Shown here piece by piece: positions 8,557 through 17,295 of a stretch of DNA of 64,000 nucleotides. Every line of letters begins with the position of its first letter. The stretch's first letter is position 1. Made by a program: the position numbers and the translations under genes. A model generated the notes under the pieces. It was given only the letters and a program-made list of their open reading frames with translations, was not told the DNA's origin and searched no databases. Source of the stretch: Allobosea thiooxidans (GTDB taxonomy: Bacteria > Pseudomonadota > Alphaproteobacteria > Rhizobiales > Beijerinckiaceae). The DNA is taken from positions 1 through 64,000 of the forward strand of contig NZ_FUYX01000012.1 of assembly GCF_900168195.1 (NCBI RefSeq), written 5' to 3'.

Positions 8557-10440
8557 ATGACAACGACCGCCACAGCCGAGCATCGCAGCTTCGAAGCCGA
8601 CGTCTCCCGCCTTCTGCACATGATGGTGCATTCGGTCTATTCCGACCGAGACGTTTTCCTGCGCGAACTGATCTCGAACGCAGCCGACGCGTGCGAGAAG
8701 CTGCGCTACGAGGCGATCGGCAAACCCGAGCTTCTGGGAGACGACCCGAAGCTTGCAATCACTATCTCGGCCGACCCGGAGGCTGGCAAGCTGACCATTG
8801 CCGACACCGGCATCGGCATGAGCCATGACGAGATGATCGAGGCCCTCGGTACGATCGCCCGCTCCGGCACGCGCAGCTTCATGGAGCGGGTAGCAACCGC
8901 CGATGGCAAGAACAGCGCGCAGCTCATCGGCCAGTTCGGCGTCGGCTTCTATTCCGCCTTCATGGTCGCCGAGAAGGTCGAGGTGGTCAGCCGTCGCGCC
9001 GGTAGCCCGGAAGCCTGGACCTGGTCGTCGGACGGGAAGGGCGAGTTCACGGTGGCGCCTGTGGCGCTGGACGAAGCGCCGGCACGCGGCACGCGCGTGA
9101 CGCTGCACCTGATGGAGGAGGCCAAGTCCTATGCCGAGCGCTGGACGCTGGAGCGCGTCGTCAAGGAACAGTCCGGCCATGTGCCTGTCCCGATTTCGCT
9201 GATCACGGAACCTGGCGCCGATGCGGTCGCCCTCTCCGACGGGGCCGCGCTGTGGACCAGGCCGAAGAGCGAGATCACCAAGGACGAATACGCCGATTTC
9301 TATCGTGGCGTTGCAGGACAATATGATGAGCCCGCCGCCACGATCCATTTTCGCGCGGAAGGCCTGCACGAATATACCGCGCTGGCCTTCGTCCCGGGCG
9401 CTCGCCCGTTCGATCTCTTCGACGCCGATCGCAAGGGGCGGATCAAGCTCTACGTGAAGCGCGTCTTCATCACGGACGAGGCCGAACTCCTTCCGCGCTA
9501 CCTGCGCTTCGTCCGCGGCATCGTCGACACCGCCGACCTGCCGCTCAACGTCTCCCGCGAGATGATCCAGGACAGCCCACTGCTCGCTGCGATCAAGAAG
9601 GGCGTCACCAACCGCGTCCTCGCGGATCTTGCGAAGCTGGCCGAACAGGATCCGGACACGTTCCGAATGATCTGGGACAATTTCGGCGTCGTCATCAAGG
9701 AAGGGCTTTACGAGGATTTCACGCGCCGGGAACAACTGCTCGGCCTCGCTCGCTTTCGGACGACAGCCTCAGGCGAAGGGTGGCGCAGCCTCAAGGACTA
9801 TGTTGGCGCGCTCAAGGACAATCAGACCGCGATCTACTACATCGCCGGCGACGATCCCTCCCGGATCGCCAACTCCCCGCAGCTCGAAGGCTTCCGAGCG
9901 CGAGGCATCGAGGTCCTGCTCCTCTCCGATCCGATTGACAGCTTCTGGGCCTCGGCCGCGCCGGATTTCGAAGGCAAGCCGTTCAAGTCGGTCACGCAAG
10001 GTTCGGCTGATCTCGGTCTTATCCCGCTGCTTGAAGGCGCAGTGCCTCCGTCGGCTGAAACGAGTGAGAAGATCACCGCTCTGCTTGCCTCGATGAAGGA
10101 GATTCTGGCCGACGAGGTTGCCGATGTCCGATCCTCCGATCGGCTAACCGAAAGCGCGGTCTGCCTTGTTGCATCAGACAAAGGGCCGGATCGCCAGTTC
10201 GAACGCTTGCTCAGCGCAGCAGGTCGAGTCGACAGCGCAGCCAAGCTGATCCTGGAGATTAACCCCCGACACGCGATGATCTCGGCCCTCGCGTCTGCCG
10301 AAGATCATGCACTGCGTAGCGACGTCGTCCACCTGCTCCTGGATACCGCCCGCGTTTTGGACGGCGAGCGCCCGGCCAATGCAATCCCATTTGCCGAAAG
10401 GCTCAACCGGCTGGTGATGCGAAGCTTCGGCGATGACTGA
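8557..10440 (+). CDS. htpG: Chaperone protein HtpG (Hsp90)
   Basis: A 627-residue Hsp90. The N-terminal GHKL ATPase shows the family blocks FLRELISNAADACEKLR (Asn binding Mg-ATP), DTGIGM and GQFGVGFYSAFMVA. The middle domain has LPRYLRFVRGIVDTADLPLN followed by VSREMIQDSPLL, and a C-terminal dimerisation domain closes the protein without the MEEVD tail of eukaryotic forms. HtpG remodels client proteins with DnaK. With hsp20 and groESL nearby it completes a chaperone set in a 7.5-kb island. The start at ATG 8557 fits the family start (TEHRSFEADVSRLL). Confidence 0.97.
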   Translation: MTTTATAEHRSFEADVSRLLHMMVHSVYSDRDVFLRELISNAADACEKLRYEAIGKPELLGDDPKLAITISADPEAGKLTIADTGIGMSHDEMIEALGTIARSGTRSFMERVATADGKNSAQLIGQFGVGFYSAFMVAEKVEVVSRRAGSPEAWTWSSDGKGEFTVAPVALDEAPARGTRVTLHLMEEAKSYAERWTLERVVKEQSGHVPVPISLITEPGADAVALSDGAALWTRPKSEITKDEYADFYRGVAGQYDEPAATIHFRAEGLHEYTALAFVPGARPFDLFDADRKGRIKLYVKRVFITDEAELLPRYLRFVRGIVDTADLPLNVSREMIQDSPLLAAIKKGVTNRVLADLAKLAEQDPDTFRMIWDNFGVVIKEGLYEDFTRREQLLGLARFRTTASGEGWRSLKDYVGALKDNQTAIYYIAGDDPSRIANSPQLEGFRARGIEVLLLSDPIDSFWASAAPDFEGKPFKSVTQGSADLGLIPLLEGAVPPSAETSEKITALLASMKEILADEVADVRSSDRLTESAVCLVASDKGPDRQFERLLSAAGRVDSAAKLILEINPRHAMISALASAEDHALRSDVVHLLLDTARVLDGERPANAIPFAERLNRLVMRSFGDD

Positions 10441-10547
10441 GCGACTGAGCAGGGAATTCTCTGCCGTCGCGCTGACTATGAAGCCTGGAACGTCCACTTC
10501 GAAGCCGCTTCTGAGTATCCGATTGTGGCGCTGACCGGCTTTGGGTT

Positions 10548-11087
10548 TCAACCAGCATGGCAACGGGCGGCAATCAGCGCTGGTCGGCGTATTCTACCAG
10601 TCAGGATAGTGAACTTCGGCTCATCGCCATCGAACAGAGCTGTTGATGCCCGAATTCCTTCTGCGAGCCATCGCCAATGAGCATCTGGATCGCCGGGATC
10701 GATCTCGCATTTCGTCACGGCGAGATCGGGCCTCGAACAGGATAGCTCTTCGGCTGCAATCCTAAAGCCTTCGACCTGATCCGGCTCGACCATTACCACG
10801 GCCCGGATTAGGCCACTGTCTCGATCTGGGCGTTTGGCGAGATATCCGATCCCGAATTGATGCTGCCCAGAGCCATAGGCCTTCCGTTCCAGAGCCTCGT
10901 TGGCTTTGACGAATGCCTCGAACAGTTCCTCCGTGTCGCAGCCGGAAGCCTGGAACTCCATCACATGGAGATGGTCCAGAAGCTGCCGATCATCTGACTG
11001 GCCCCATTCGAGCCATCGCTTGCGGTAGAAGGCGATAAGAGCCGCGGAAATCGTTCGAATCTGCTCGGTTACCGGCTGATAGCCCAT
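10548..11087 (-). CDS. Unrecognised accessory protein, third gene of the 10.5-13 kb block
   Basis: I choose ATG 11087 because AAGG lies eight bases upstream; the product is 179 residues. No known family. The centre reads SGQHQFGIGYLAKRPDRDSG, then AVVMVEPDQVEGF. This can be laid beside the upstream protein's SGEHIHFCLGYLSRDDEG and LAIVVPEAI, so the two are probably distant paralogues. If the third, HIHSVVAIHPEL-bearing protein is related too, this copy has lost the histidines. It converges on htpG and follows the gene at 11193 by 105 bases. Confidence 0.6.
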   Translation of the reverse strand: MGYQPVTEQIRTISAALIAFYRKRWLEWGQSDDRQLLDHLHVMEFQASGCDTEELFEAFVKANEALERKAYGSGQHQFGIGYLAKRPDRDSGLIRAVVMVEPDQVEGFRIAAEELSCSRPDLAVTKCEIDPGDPDAHWRWLAEGIRASTALFDGDEPKFTILTGRIRRPALIAARCHAG

Positions 11088-11192
11088 GATGCGCACCTTG
11101 TTAGGAATGCATCTTATCAGGAATATAATCCTAGTAACAGCGCCGAATGCTCCCTTTCGGAATAGCATTCGGCGTGTTTAGAGCCCTACTGC

Positions 11193-11801
11193 CTAGCCGC
11201 TAAAGGCGTGATGAGTGTCAGGGCTTCTCAGCTCCGCATATAGTCGGCTGAGATCTCTGAAATGCAGAGCGCTTCCCTCTACCATCGGCCCAGAAGCCGT
11301 GAAACATGGCCGATGCCCGCCGCCAAACATCGCCGATAACGCAACCCCATAGGTCAACCGCTTCCATATCGACCAACGATCCGACTGAGGTTGGTGCCGC
11401 CTCACCGAAAGTCCTTGCGCCGCGTAATGACCATCTGAGAAGGCAAAATCCCAACTGCCGATAGCCTCAGGAACGACGATAGCCAGCCCATGCATGCAGC
11501 GAGTGCCTTCATCATCTCTCGAAAGGTAGCCGAGGCAGAAATGGATATGCTCTCCGGAACTCCTGCTATGGCGTTTCGCCCAAGAACCGATGCCGTTGGT
11601 GTGCTGTTGAAAGCCGCTGAGGATGGCCGGGACAGAACCTTCAGCACGCACGTACTCGATCTCATAGACAAATTGATTCAACGACAGGGGATCGTACTCG
11701 TCGAACTCCTGCCCGAGACCGCGACTCCAGGCTAAAGCGTAGATGTTGAGGAACTGAAGAGCAGTGTTGCCAAGTATTGCCGAATTCATAATCTTTTGCA
11801 T
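11193..11801 (-). CDS. Unrecognised accessory protein, second gene of the block
   Basis: A 202-residue product beginning MQKIMNSAILGNTALQFLNI; AAAGG lies about nine bases ahead of the ATG. It contains SSGEHIHFCLGYLSRDDEG, with an HxH, followed by MHGLAIVVPEAIGSWDF. The pattern resembles both neighbours: the 10548 product in the SGxHxxxxxGYLxR stretch and the 11843 product in the H-x-x-x-x-V-x-PE stretch. No catalytic tyrosine motif comparable with the 11843 product is evident. G+C content is lower than the flanking chaperone genes. Function unknown; perhaps a degenerate HUH-type or replication-accessory protein. Confidence 0.6.
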   Translation of the reverse strand: MQKIMNSAILGNTALQFLNIYALAWSRGLGQEFDEYDPLSLNQFVYEIEYVRAEGSVPAILSGFQQHTNGIGSWAKRHSRSSGEHIHFCLGYLSRDDEGTRCMHGLAIVVPEAIGSWDFAFSDGHYAAQGLSVRRHQPQSDRWSIWKRLTYGVALSAMFGGGHRPCFTASGPMVEGSALHFRDLSRLYAELRSPDTHHAFSG

Positions 11802-11842
11802 AGAATTGACCTTTCAAATTATAGAATAGAAATGCAGTTTCA

Positions 11843-12499
11843 TTACGCCGTTTTGAGCTTGAAAATTGGCTTCCTGGTCCCCGGTTCGCGGCCGACTTGA
11901 ACCACTTGGGATTCGAATTTCTTGGCGTAAGGACCAAGATAAATCGAGAGATCGTCTCGACCCTCGTAATACCCACCCTCGTGCATGATGCCTTTGAGCG
12001 AATAGTGGATCGAATTACGGATCGAACGGCCGGTTTCGCTCAGCTTCTTATAATAGAAGCTGTCCCCGAAACGGGATTGAAACATGGCCAACCACACCAT
12101 AGTCGACGGCCGAAGCTCCGGATGGATCGCGACGACGCTATGGATATGAATCCCTTCTGCTGGAACCCATCCACCACGTGAGGAGCCGGTATAATCAACA
12201 GCAGCCATGCCAGCGGGCTGACGTTGATAGACGTATTCCAATGACTTCGTTTTTCCCATCAGCCTCTTAAGCAGGTGATGATAGAAATCCTCGAAGCCTT
12301 TCAGCATCGGTTGCTGCGGCCTCGCTGGATTACGAATTCGATAGGTGATAAAAATTGAATTCTCTTCAATGGGGTGATCATTCTCGCTGATCATCCACTG
12401 GTTATAATAGATATCCTTCATTCGTCGATGATATGAATCAGTCATATAGGCTTGGTTCACTTTCTGAATCCCGCCGCTATTGAAATTATAGTTCGTCAT
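11843..12499 (-). CDS. Putative HUH-type replication/relaxase-like protein
   Basis: Start at ATG 12499, with GGAG ten bases ahead, gives 218 residues. The motif GIHIHSVVAIHPE matches the hydrophobic-HxH-hydrophobic metal site of HUH endonucleases. About 55 residues later SIRNSIHYSLKGIM supplies a Tyr-x-x-Lys on a helix, the order and spacing seen in Rep proteins that nick DNA at a replication or transfer origin. The N-terminal part is rich in Tyr and Asn. No close family is recognised and only the two motifs support the call. AT-rich, codirectional with an AlpA-like gene upstream and two possible paralogues downstream. Confidence 0.5.
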   Translation of the reverse strand: MTNYNFNSGGIQKVNQAYMTDSYHRRMKDIYYNQWMISENDHPIEENSIFITYRIRNPARPQQPMLKGFEDFYHHLLKRLMGKTKSLEYVYQRQPAGMAAVDYTGSSRGGWVPAEGIHIHSVVAIHPELRPSTMVWLAMFQSRFGDSFYYKKLSETGRSIRNSIHYSLKGIMHEGGYYEGRDDLSIYLGPYAKKFESQVVQVGREPGTRKPIFKLKTA

Positions 12500-12586
12500 T
12501 GTAAAATTACTCCATAAAATTGACATGGGTATCCATCCGCTTCGCCGCGAAGTCGGCGATGCGTTATTTTCCCGATAAACGAGCAA

Positions 12587-12770
12587 TACAAATTACTCAG
12601 ATTTTAGGGGGTGGCTGGCGACCGTTTTAAATATTTATAAAAACGTGTCTTTTAGCCGGGTGGCGCTCAAGCGCCGATTACTTGACTATTATAGCCAAGG
12701 CGGGGCCGAAAGTCCAGAAAAATCAGCGCGTTGCGTTAATTTTACCGCTCTCGGAAGCCCAATTGAGCCG
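12587..12770. other. AT-rich gap with a GC hairpin (possible nick site, unproven)
   Basis: This gap between the AlpA-like gene and the HUH-like gene contains AT-rich sequence and a small perfect hairpin, GGCGC-TCAA-GCGCC at 12662-12675. HUH proteins often act on hairpins next to their own gene, so it is a candidate target. I see no further repeat structure. Confidence 0.25.
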
Positions 12771-12977
12771 TCAGGCGGCTTGCCCGTACTGGGAAGTCGA
12801 CTGAAATGCGCGTCCTTTGATGAACGCTTCCAGATCGGAACGGCGATATGCAATCCGCCGACTAGATACCTTAATATAGGTAGGTCCTGTACCTCGCAGG
12901 CGCATCGCCTCTAAGGTTTTCAGGCTAATACAAAGTGCCTTTGCCGCGTCATTTGGCGAAAGCAGAAATACATCCAT
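12771..12977 (-). CDS. AlpA/MerR-like helix-turn-helix protein (excisionase-type)
   Basis: A 68-residue product, MDVFLLSPNDAAKALCISLK and onward, with the winged-HTH pattern of AlpA and phage Xis-type proteins: an SPNDAAKALCISLKTLEAM HTH, the wing RGTGPTYIKVSSRRIAYRRSDLEAFI, and a short basic tail. Such proteins control excision or early gene expression of integrated elements. It is first in line for the three genes at 12499-10548. An integrase lies 4.3 kb away on the same strand, so it could be that integrase's directionality factor; this is inference. Confidence 0.85.
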   Translation of the reverse strand: MDVFLLSPNDAAKALCISLKTLEAMRLRGTGPTYIKVSSRRIAYRRSDLEAFIKGRAFQSTSQYGQAA

Positions 12978-13392
12978 AAAGCTATTCCTTTCAATCTTGG
13001 GAAAAGTGCCTTCGCGGCTCGCGTCGACGGCTTTCTTATCTCACATAACGCTCAAAAAGGCAAGAATCGGTCATTTTTCGAGAGTGCGCCTAGTTTGTTC
13101 TCTATATGTCCCTTTTAATCAAACTAAAGTAGCCAATTCCGCAGTTTCATCAGCGACCTAATTTTTGACCTCGAATCGCGTCAAAAGTGACTTTCTTTGC
13201 TGCGCGCAATTATCGCGCGCAAATTTGCGCATAATAGGCGGATCGTTGCATCTGAAGCGGCTCGTGCGGACGCCTCGTGAAGCGCGTGAGCAGGCCATTT
13301 TGGTTGGCTGGGCCAATGGCCGTTGAGTTCGCTTGAGCGCAGTGCGGCCGGGCGCCACGATGAAGTTCGCAATGTGAAGCTGGAAGGTAGCG
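12978..13392. other. Gene-free AT-rich stretch with an inverted repeat
   Basis: No convincing gene is seen here. The left part is AT-rich and likely holds the promoter of the AlpA-like gene. TTTTGAC (13163-13169) and GTCAAAA (13180-13186) form an inverted repeat with a ten-base spacer, a possible operator. The right part leads into the antitoxin gene. Confidence 0.4.
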
Positions 13393-13572
13393 GTGGATAC
13401 GGTCATTCGAGCGCGGATCGATTCCGCGACCAAGGATCAGGCGACAGAGGCTCTGGCTGCGATGGGGCTATCGGCTTCTGACGCGATCCGGCTGCTCATG
13501 ATCAGAATTGCCGCTGATCGAGAGTTGCCCTTTCCGGTGAAAGCGCCGGATGCCTCAAAGCTGCAGACCTAG
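13393..13572 (+). CDS. RelB/DinJ-family antitoxin, C-terminally truncated
   Basis: Starting at GTG 13393, with GGAAGG just upstream, the frame encodes 59 residues: VDTVIRARIDSATKDQATEA, then LAAMGLSASDAIRLLMIRIAADRELPF and a stop shortly after. This is the ribbon-helix-helix DNA-binding half of RelB/DinJ antitoxins almost perfectly. Relatives are usually 80-100 residues, with a C-terminal part that wraps the RelE/YafQ-type toxin; here it ends about 20 residues early. No toxin gene follows: the next gene is on the other strand seven bases away. It is therefore an orphan, perhaps a remnant of a deleted pair. Confidence 0.75.
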   Translation: MDTVIRARIDSATKDQATEALAAMGLSASDAIRLLMIRIAADRELPFPVKAPDASKLQT

Positions 13573-13578
13573 GACCGC

Positions 13579-14280
13579 CTACCGCCCAAAGCTCCCGGTG
13601 ATCTGAATGCCCACCTTGACCGCTGTTCGGTCGGTGCCGTCCCTCGATGGCAGATCGACAGCAAACCAGGGTCCGACGGTCGCTTGCACGACGGGTCTTT
13701 GGTTCCGGTCGAGCACGACGCCGGTGTGAAGCAACCAAGGTGCCTTGTCGCCAGCCAGATCGATGGTCAGATGACGAAGCAGGCCGTTTAGATCCCAGTG
13801 CGTATGGCCGTCGTGGTCGACCACAAAGCCGTTCCTGTCGACATGGACGTCGCAGAGCGCCTTGTTGAAGGCGATATGGAGGCTCGTTCCGGTTCCCTCT
13901 TCGCGGAAACTCGACCCGATAGCGGCGCCGGCTGCTGCCTGACGCCACCAAGCATCGCGGTGATCTATTCCTGGGTTGTCTGGGATGACCGGCTTGGCGC
14001 CGGGAACGACCGCTCGGATGGCTTCATTCAAGCTTTTCGGTGGGAAGGCGCGCTTGTCGAGGAGTTTCGCAAACTCCTCACGCATGCCGTTGCGGAACTG
14101 AAACAGGATTCCTGGCGAGGCCGGAGGCTCGAACACCTGCACGACATGGCCGATGTATGGATAGAGGCTTTGATTGAAGACGCGCTGGAAATGGGCCGCG
14201 GCGAATTGCGCTTCCCAGCGCAAGCGGAGCTCGGGCTGCATGGGCCCGGTCGGGCACCTTGGAATCTTCGTTGGAGCCAT
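13579..14280 (-). CDS. Hypothetical protein
   Basis: The 233-residue product begins MAPTKIPRCPTGPMQPELRL, with GGAG eight bases ahead of the ATG. The first half has a helical FQRVFNQSLYPYIGHVVQVFE segment. The second half holds regular hydrophobic strands (TSLHIAFNKALCDVHVDRNGFVV, HWDLNGLLRHLTIDLAG, PVVQATVGPWFAVDLPS), which suggests a beta-rich domain. No signal peptide or membrane segment is apparent. I do not recognise the family. It ends seven bases from the truncated antitoxin gene on the opposite strand. Confidence 0.6.
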   Translation of the reverse strand: MAPTKIPRCPTGPMQPELRLRWEAQFAAAHFQRVFNQSLYPYIGHVVQVFEPPASPGILFQFRNGMREEFAKLLDKRAFPPKSLNEAIRAVVPGAKPVIPDNPGIDHRDAWWRQAAAGAAIGSSFREEGTGTSLHIAFNKALCDVHVDRNGFVVDHDGHTHWDLNGLLRHLTIDLAGDKAPWLLHTGVVLDRNQRPVVQATVGPWFAVDLPSRDGTDRTAVKVGIQITGSFGR

Positions 14281-14539
14281 ATCCCTTCTCCTGAAGAGAC
14301 TTGGATCGCCAATTTACGCCTCTGTCGTCTCGGCGTCACCGCGAATCTAGGTGGGAAATGGCGGAGCGGAGCCCTTCATTTAAACGATGATCCGGCGCTC
14401 TGGCCGACAAGAGCCCCGGAGCGACGATGGCCTGGCCGGGAAATCTCATTAACAAGACCTGACTCGCGGCTCTGAAATCGGGCTGGTCGCCTTCGGAGCC
14501 TCTTAGGCCGCCTATGTCACTCTCCCACCTTGGCGTCGC

Positions 14540-14785
14540 TCATTCCGATAGCTCCCGCGATACCTCGGCTTCGAGGGCGCCGATGAGCAGTCGGAACTCT
14601 GCGGTCATCGCTGCTGCTTCGGAGCCGGGAACCTCAGCCCAGTACTTTGCTGCCACGCATGCCAATTCGTAGGGCTCACAGAGCTCGGCCATTGTTGGCG
14701 TCAATGCCACGCGCAGAATTGCAAATCGGCGCTCCGGGTAGCGGAGTAGCAGAAGCGCCAAGCCCGCTTTCCGTTCGTTTGTCAT
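14540..14785 (-). CDS. Small hypothetical protein
   Basis: An 81-residue mostly helical product, MTNERKAGLALLLLRYPERR and onward, with LAILRVALTP-like and EAAAMTAEFRLLIGALEAEVSRE helices. No family recognised. The ribosome site is weak. It lies alone between a hypothetical gene and the divergent TPR regulator. The gaps on either side (14281-14539 and 14786-14983) show nothing else. Confidence 0.45.
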   Translation of the reverse strand: MTNERKAGLALLLLRYPERRFAILRVALTPTMAELCEPYELACVAAKYWAEVPGSEAAAMTAEFRLLIGALEAEVSRELSE

Positions 14786-14983
14786 GTGGACCCGAAGAAC
14801 ACGGTCGCGTTCGCAGCATGGTTGCTACGGGAGTCGGCAGCAATTGCCCTTAAGGCCAGTCGCCGAAAAGTCGCGGTACTAGCGGATCAATTTGCATCCA
14901 ATTGCATCGCCAGGAGGTTATCCGCTGCATTGCGAACATGATCCCGGCTGTATAGGCTTCATGATCAGCTTCGGGGTGGCGCG

Positions 14984-16735
14984 ATGCAGGGTTCGGGCTT
15001 CCAGAGTGAAGATCCCAAAGATTGCGGGCCCGCCGCTGTTCGCGCGCAATTGCACACCATCTTGTCGAGCCCAGATTTCATCGTACCGGCGCGTCTGCGA
15101 GCGTTTTTGACCTTCGTCGTCGAAGAATGTCTCGCGGGAAGAGGCGATCGGATCAAAGCCTATTCAATCGCAACGCATGTCTTCGGCCGGGATGACGACT
15201 TTGACGTCCTGAACGACCCCGTGGTCAGGATCGAGGCGGGTCGCCTTCGGCGCGCCCTGGAGCGCTACTATCTGCTGTCTGGGCGGCACGATCCCATCAT
15301 CATCGACATACCCAAGGGCTCCTATGCGCCTAGAATCGAGAGGCGAGAGGATGGTCCGATTGCTGCTTCGGCACCTGAATTGAAGGGGCCCCCCGATCTG
15401 CAGCCGCCTCCGGAGATGCAGAAAGCGCAAATCTGGAAGCGCGGCCTCGGCGCGGCGGTTCTTGCGATCGGGATCATGCTTATATCCGCGGTCGTGATTG
15501 CCCGCATGATGGATGACGGCACACAAGAGGTGTCCGACCCTGAGGTGACGCTCGCCGTCGCGCCGCTTTCAAACCTCTCTGGGCCCGAAGGCGTGTCCCT
15601 TGCCGCCGGCATTTCCGACGAGCTTCTCAGTCAACTCGCCCGATTCAAGGAAATCAGGGTTATTGCTCGCACTCCGATTGCTGCCGGCCGAGAGCCGGAC
15701 AAGAAGACATTTGAGGCCAGTTATCTTCTCGAGGGATCCATACGAGTCGCTGGCGTGCGCTTGCGCGTCGCCGCCAGGCTTCTCGAAAGCCGGACAGCAA
15801 AGGTCGCGTGGAGTCAGGTTTACGAACGAGACTTGCGTGAAACTCGGGCGTTCGAGGTCGAAAGCGATATCGCCGAGAAAGTCGCGGCCGCGGTGGCGCA
15901 GCCTTACGGGGCGATCTTCACCCCTCTTTCCAGCGCAGCGGCAATACGGCTGCCAGAGAACGCCGACACATATCTCTGTGTTCTGCGGTTCTACCAATAC
16001 AGGAAGGTGCTGAACCGGGAGGAGCACGCCACGACCCGCGAATGCCTGGTAAAGACCATCACCTCCAGCCCGGGATATTCGACTGGCTGGGCGATGCTCG
16101 CTTATCTCTACCTCGACGAGGACCGTTTCGATCTCAACCGGCGGCCGAACGGCGCGTCTGGGGCGGTTCGAGCCCGTGAGGCGGCCGAACGAGCGGTCAC
16201 GCTCGATCCGGCCAATGTGCGCGCTTTGCAAGCTTTGATGACGGTCTTGTTCTTCAGCCGTCAGCCTGAGGAGGCGCTTAAGATCGGCGAGCAAGCCCTT
16301 GCCCTGAACCCGAACGACACCGAATTGCTGGCTGAGTTTGGAAGCCGCATCGCTCAGACCGGTGATTGGCAGCGAGGCGCGCGGATGATGGAAGACGCCT
16401 TGGCGCGGAATCCGGCGCAGGCCGGCTACTACACTGGCCTCGTCGCGCAAGCCTACTACATGATGGGGGACGACAAGCGCGCGGTAGAGTGGATCAGAAG
16501 GGCCGACCTACAAAGGTTTTCGATCTATCATTTCGTCGCTGCTCTGATCTTTGCACGAGCAGGGTTATCGGAAGAGGCGCGGGTCAGTGTTTCGCAGTTC
16601 CTGAAGATGCGTCCGCGCTTTTTCGACGACTTCCGGGGAGAACTGGCCATGCGCAATTTCAATGCGAGAGACCGGGCAGTCCTGATCGAGGGAGCCAGAA
16701 GCGCTGGCTTTCCAGTAAATCTTGTCAGCAATTAA
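14984..16735 (+). CDS. Membrane-anchored regulator with TolB-like and TPR domains
   Basis: A 583-residue protein of a type often labelled CadC- or adenylate-cyclase-like in Rhizobiales. Residues 20-120 form a conserved N-terminal domain (ILSSPDFIVPARLRAFLTFV, then DPVVRIEAGRLRRALERYY and IPKGSYAPR). One membrane helix lies near 150-173. Residues about 185-300 are TolB-N-like (VTLAVAPLSNLSGPEGVSLA, ISDELLSQLARFKEIRVIAR, SYLLEGSIR). The rest is TPR repeats (for example AVTLDPANVRALQALMTVLF). No cyclase catalytic domain is visible, so 'adenylate cyclase' would be misleading. It probably senses or scaffolds at the membrane. Confidence 0.85.
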   Translation: MQGSGFQSEDPKDCGPAAVRAQLHTILSSPDFIVPARLRAFLTFVVEECLAGRGDRIKAYSIATHVFGRDDDFDVLNDPVVRIEAGRLRRALERYYLLSGRHDPIIIDIPKGSYAPRIERREDGPIAASAPELKGPPDLQPPPEMQKAQIWKRGLGAAVLAIGIMLISAVVIARMMDDGTQEVSDPEVTLAVAPLSNLSGPEGVSLAAGISDELLSQLARFKEIRVIARTPIAAGREPDKKTFEASYLLEGSIRVAGVRLRVAARLLESRTAKVAWSQVYERDLRETRAFEVESDIAEKVAAAVAQPYGAIFTPLSSAAAIRLPENADTYLCVLRFYQYRKVLNREEHATTRECLVKTITSSPGYSTGWAMLAYLYLDEDRFDLNRRPNGASGAVRAREAAERAVTLDPANVRALQALMTVLFFSRQPEEALKIGEQALALNPNDTELLAEFGSRIAQTGDWQRGARMMEDALARNPAQAGYYTGLVAQAYYMMGDDKRAVEWIRRADLQRFSIYHFVAALIFARAGLSEEARVSVSQFLKMRPRFFDDFRGELAMRNFNARDRAVLIEGARSAGFPVNLVSN

Positions 16736-16954
16736 GGACTGGACAAGCTTGTCCCTGGCTCCCGCCGGCGGAATATCTCATTGGGAGATCGAGAAGGGCC
16801 GAAAGCGGCAGTTGGATGCGGCTAGTTCCGCTTCTCCAAAGCGCCCCTACAAAAAGGCTGATTGGACATCAGCACGTTCTATGGCCTGGTGGCGACGGCT
16901 GATAGCCAATAAATGGACGCCCGCTCGGCTCACAAAAATTCCAGGACACGGGAA

Positions 16955-17246
16955 ATGGACGGTATCGGTTCACCAACCGCGGTCATTGCAGGGGGCGGAA
17001 GCGGTATCGGTGCCGCGCCCCGGAGCCGTTAGGACCGAATCGTTCGAGGAAAGTTCACGACGCGAAACTGCAAAGATCGGGGTCGATGCCGATACCTTCG
17101 TGCAGGAGCGTTTCGTGGACAAGGCCGCACTGAGGCGCATGGTGACGCCAGACGAAATAGCTGAAGCTGTGGCTTTCTTCACTTCACCGCGTGCTAGCGG
17201 CATCACAGGCACGCATTTGAAGATCGATTGTGGACGCGTCGCTTAA
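16955..17246 (+). pseudogene. Short-chain dehydrogenase/reductase remnant with internal deletion
   Basis: From ATG 16955 one frame reads SPTAVIAGGGSGIGAA, the GxxxGxG nucleotide site of SDR enzymes. Within 80 bases another frame continues with PGAVRTESFEES and then VTPDEIAEAVAFFTSPRASG followed by a TGTHLKIDCGR tail, the SDR C-terminus. About 150 middle residues, including the catalytic YxxxK, are missing, so the gene is dead. The rest of 16736-17295 shows no gene. Confidence 0.75.
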
Positions 17247-17295
17247 TGAAAAGCGGTCCGTCGGCTATGGGTCGAAAGCGATCATCGCTAAAGGA

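Noticed and set aside
13798..14475. Long + strand reading frame of 225 codons
   Set aside because: It lies opposite the 233-residue minus-strand gene, which has the better ribosome site and protein-like composition; long mirror frames are expected in GC-rich DNA.
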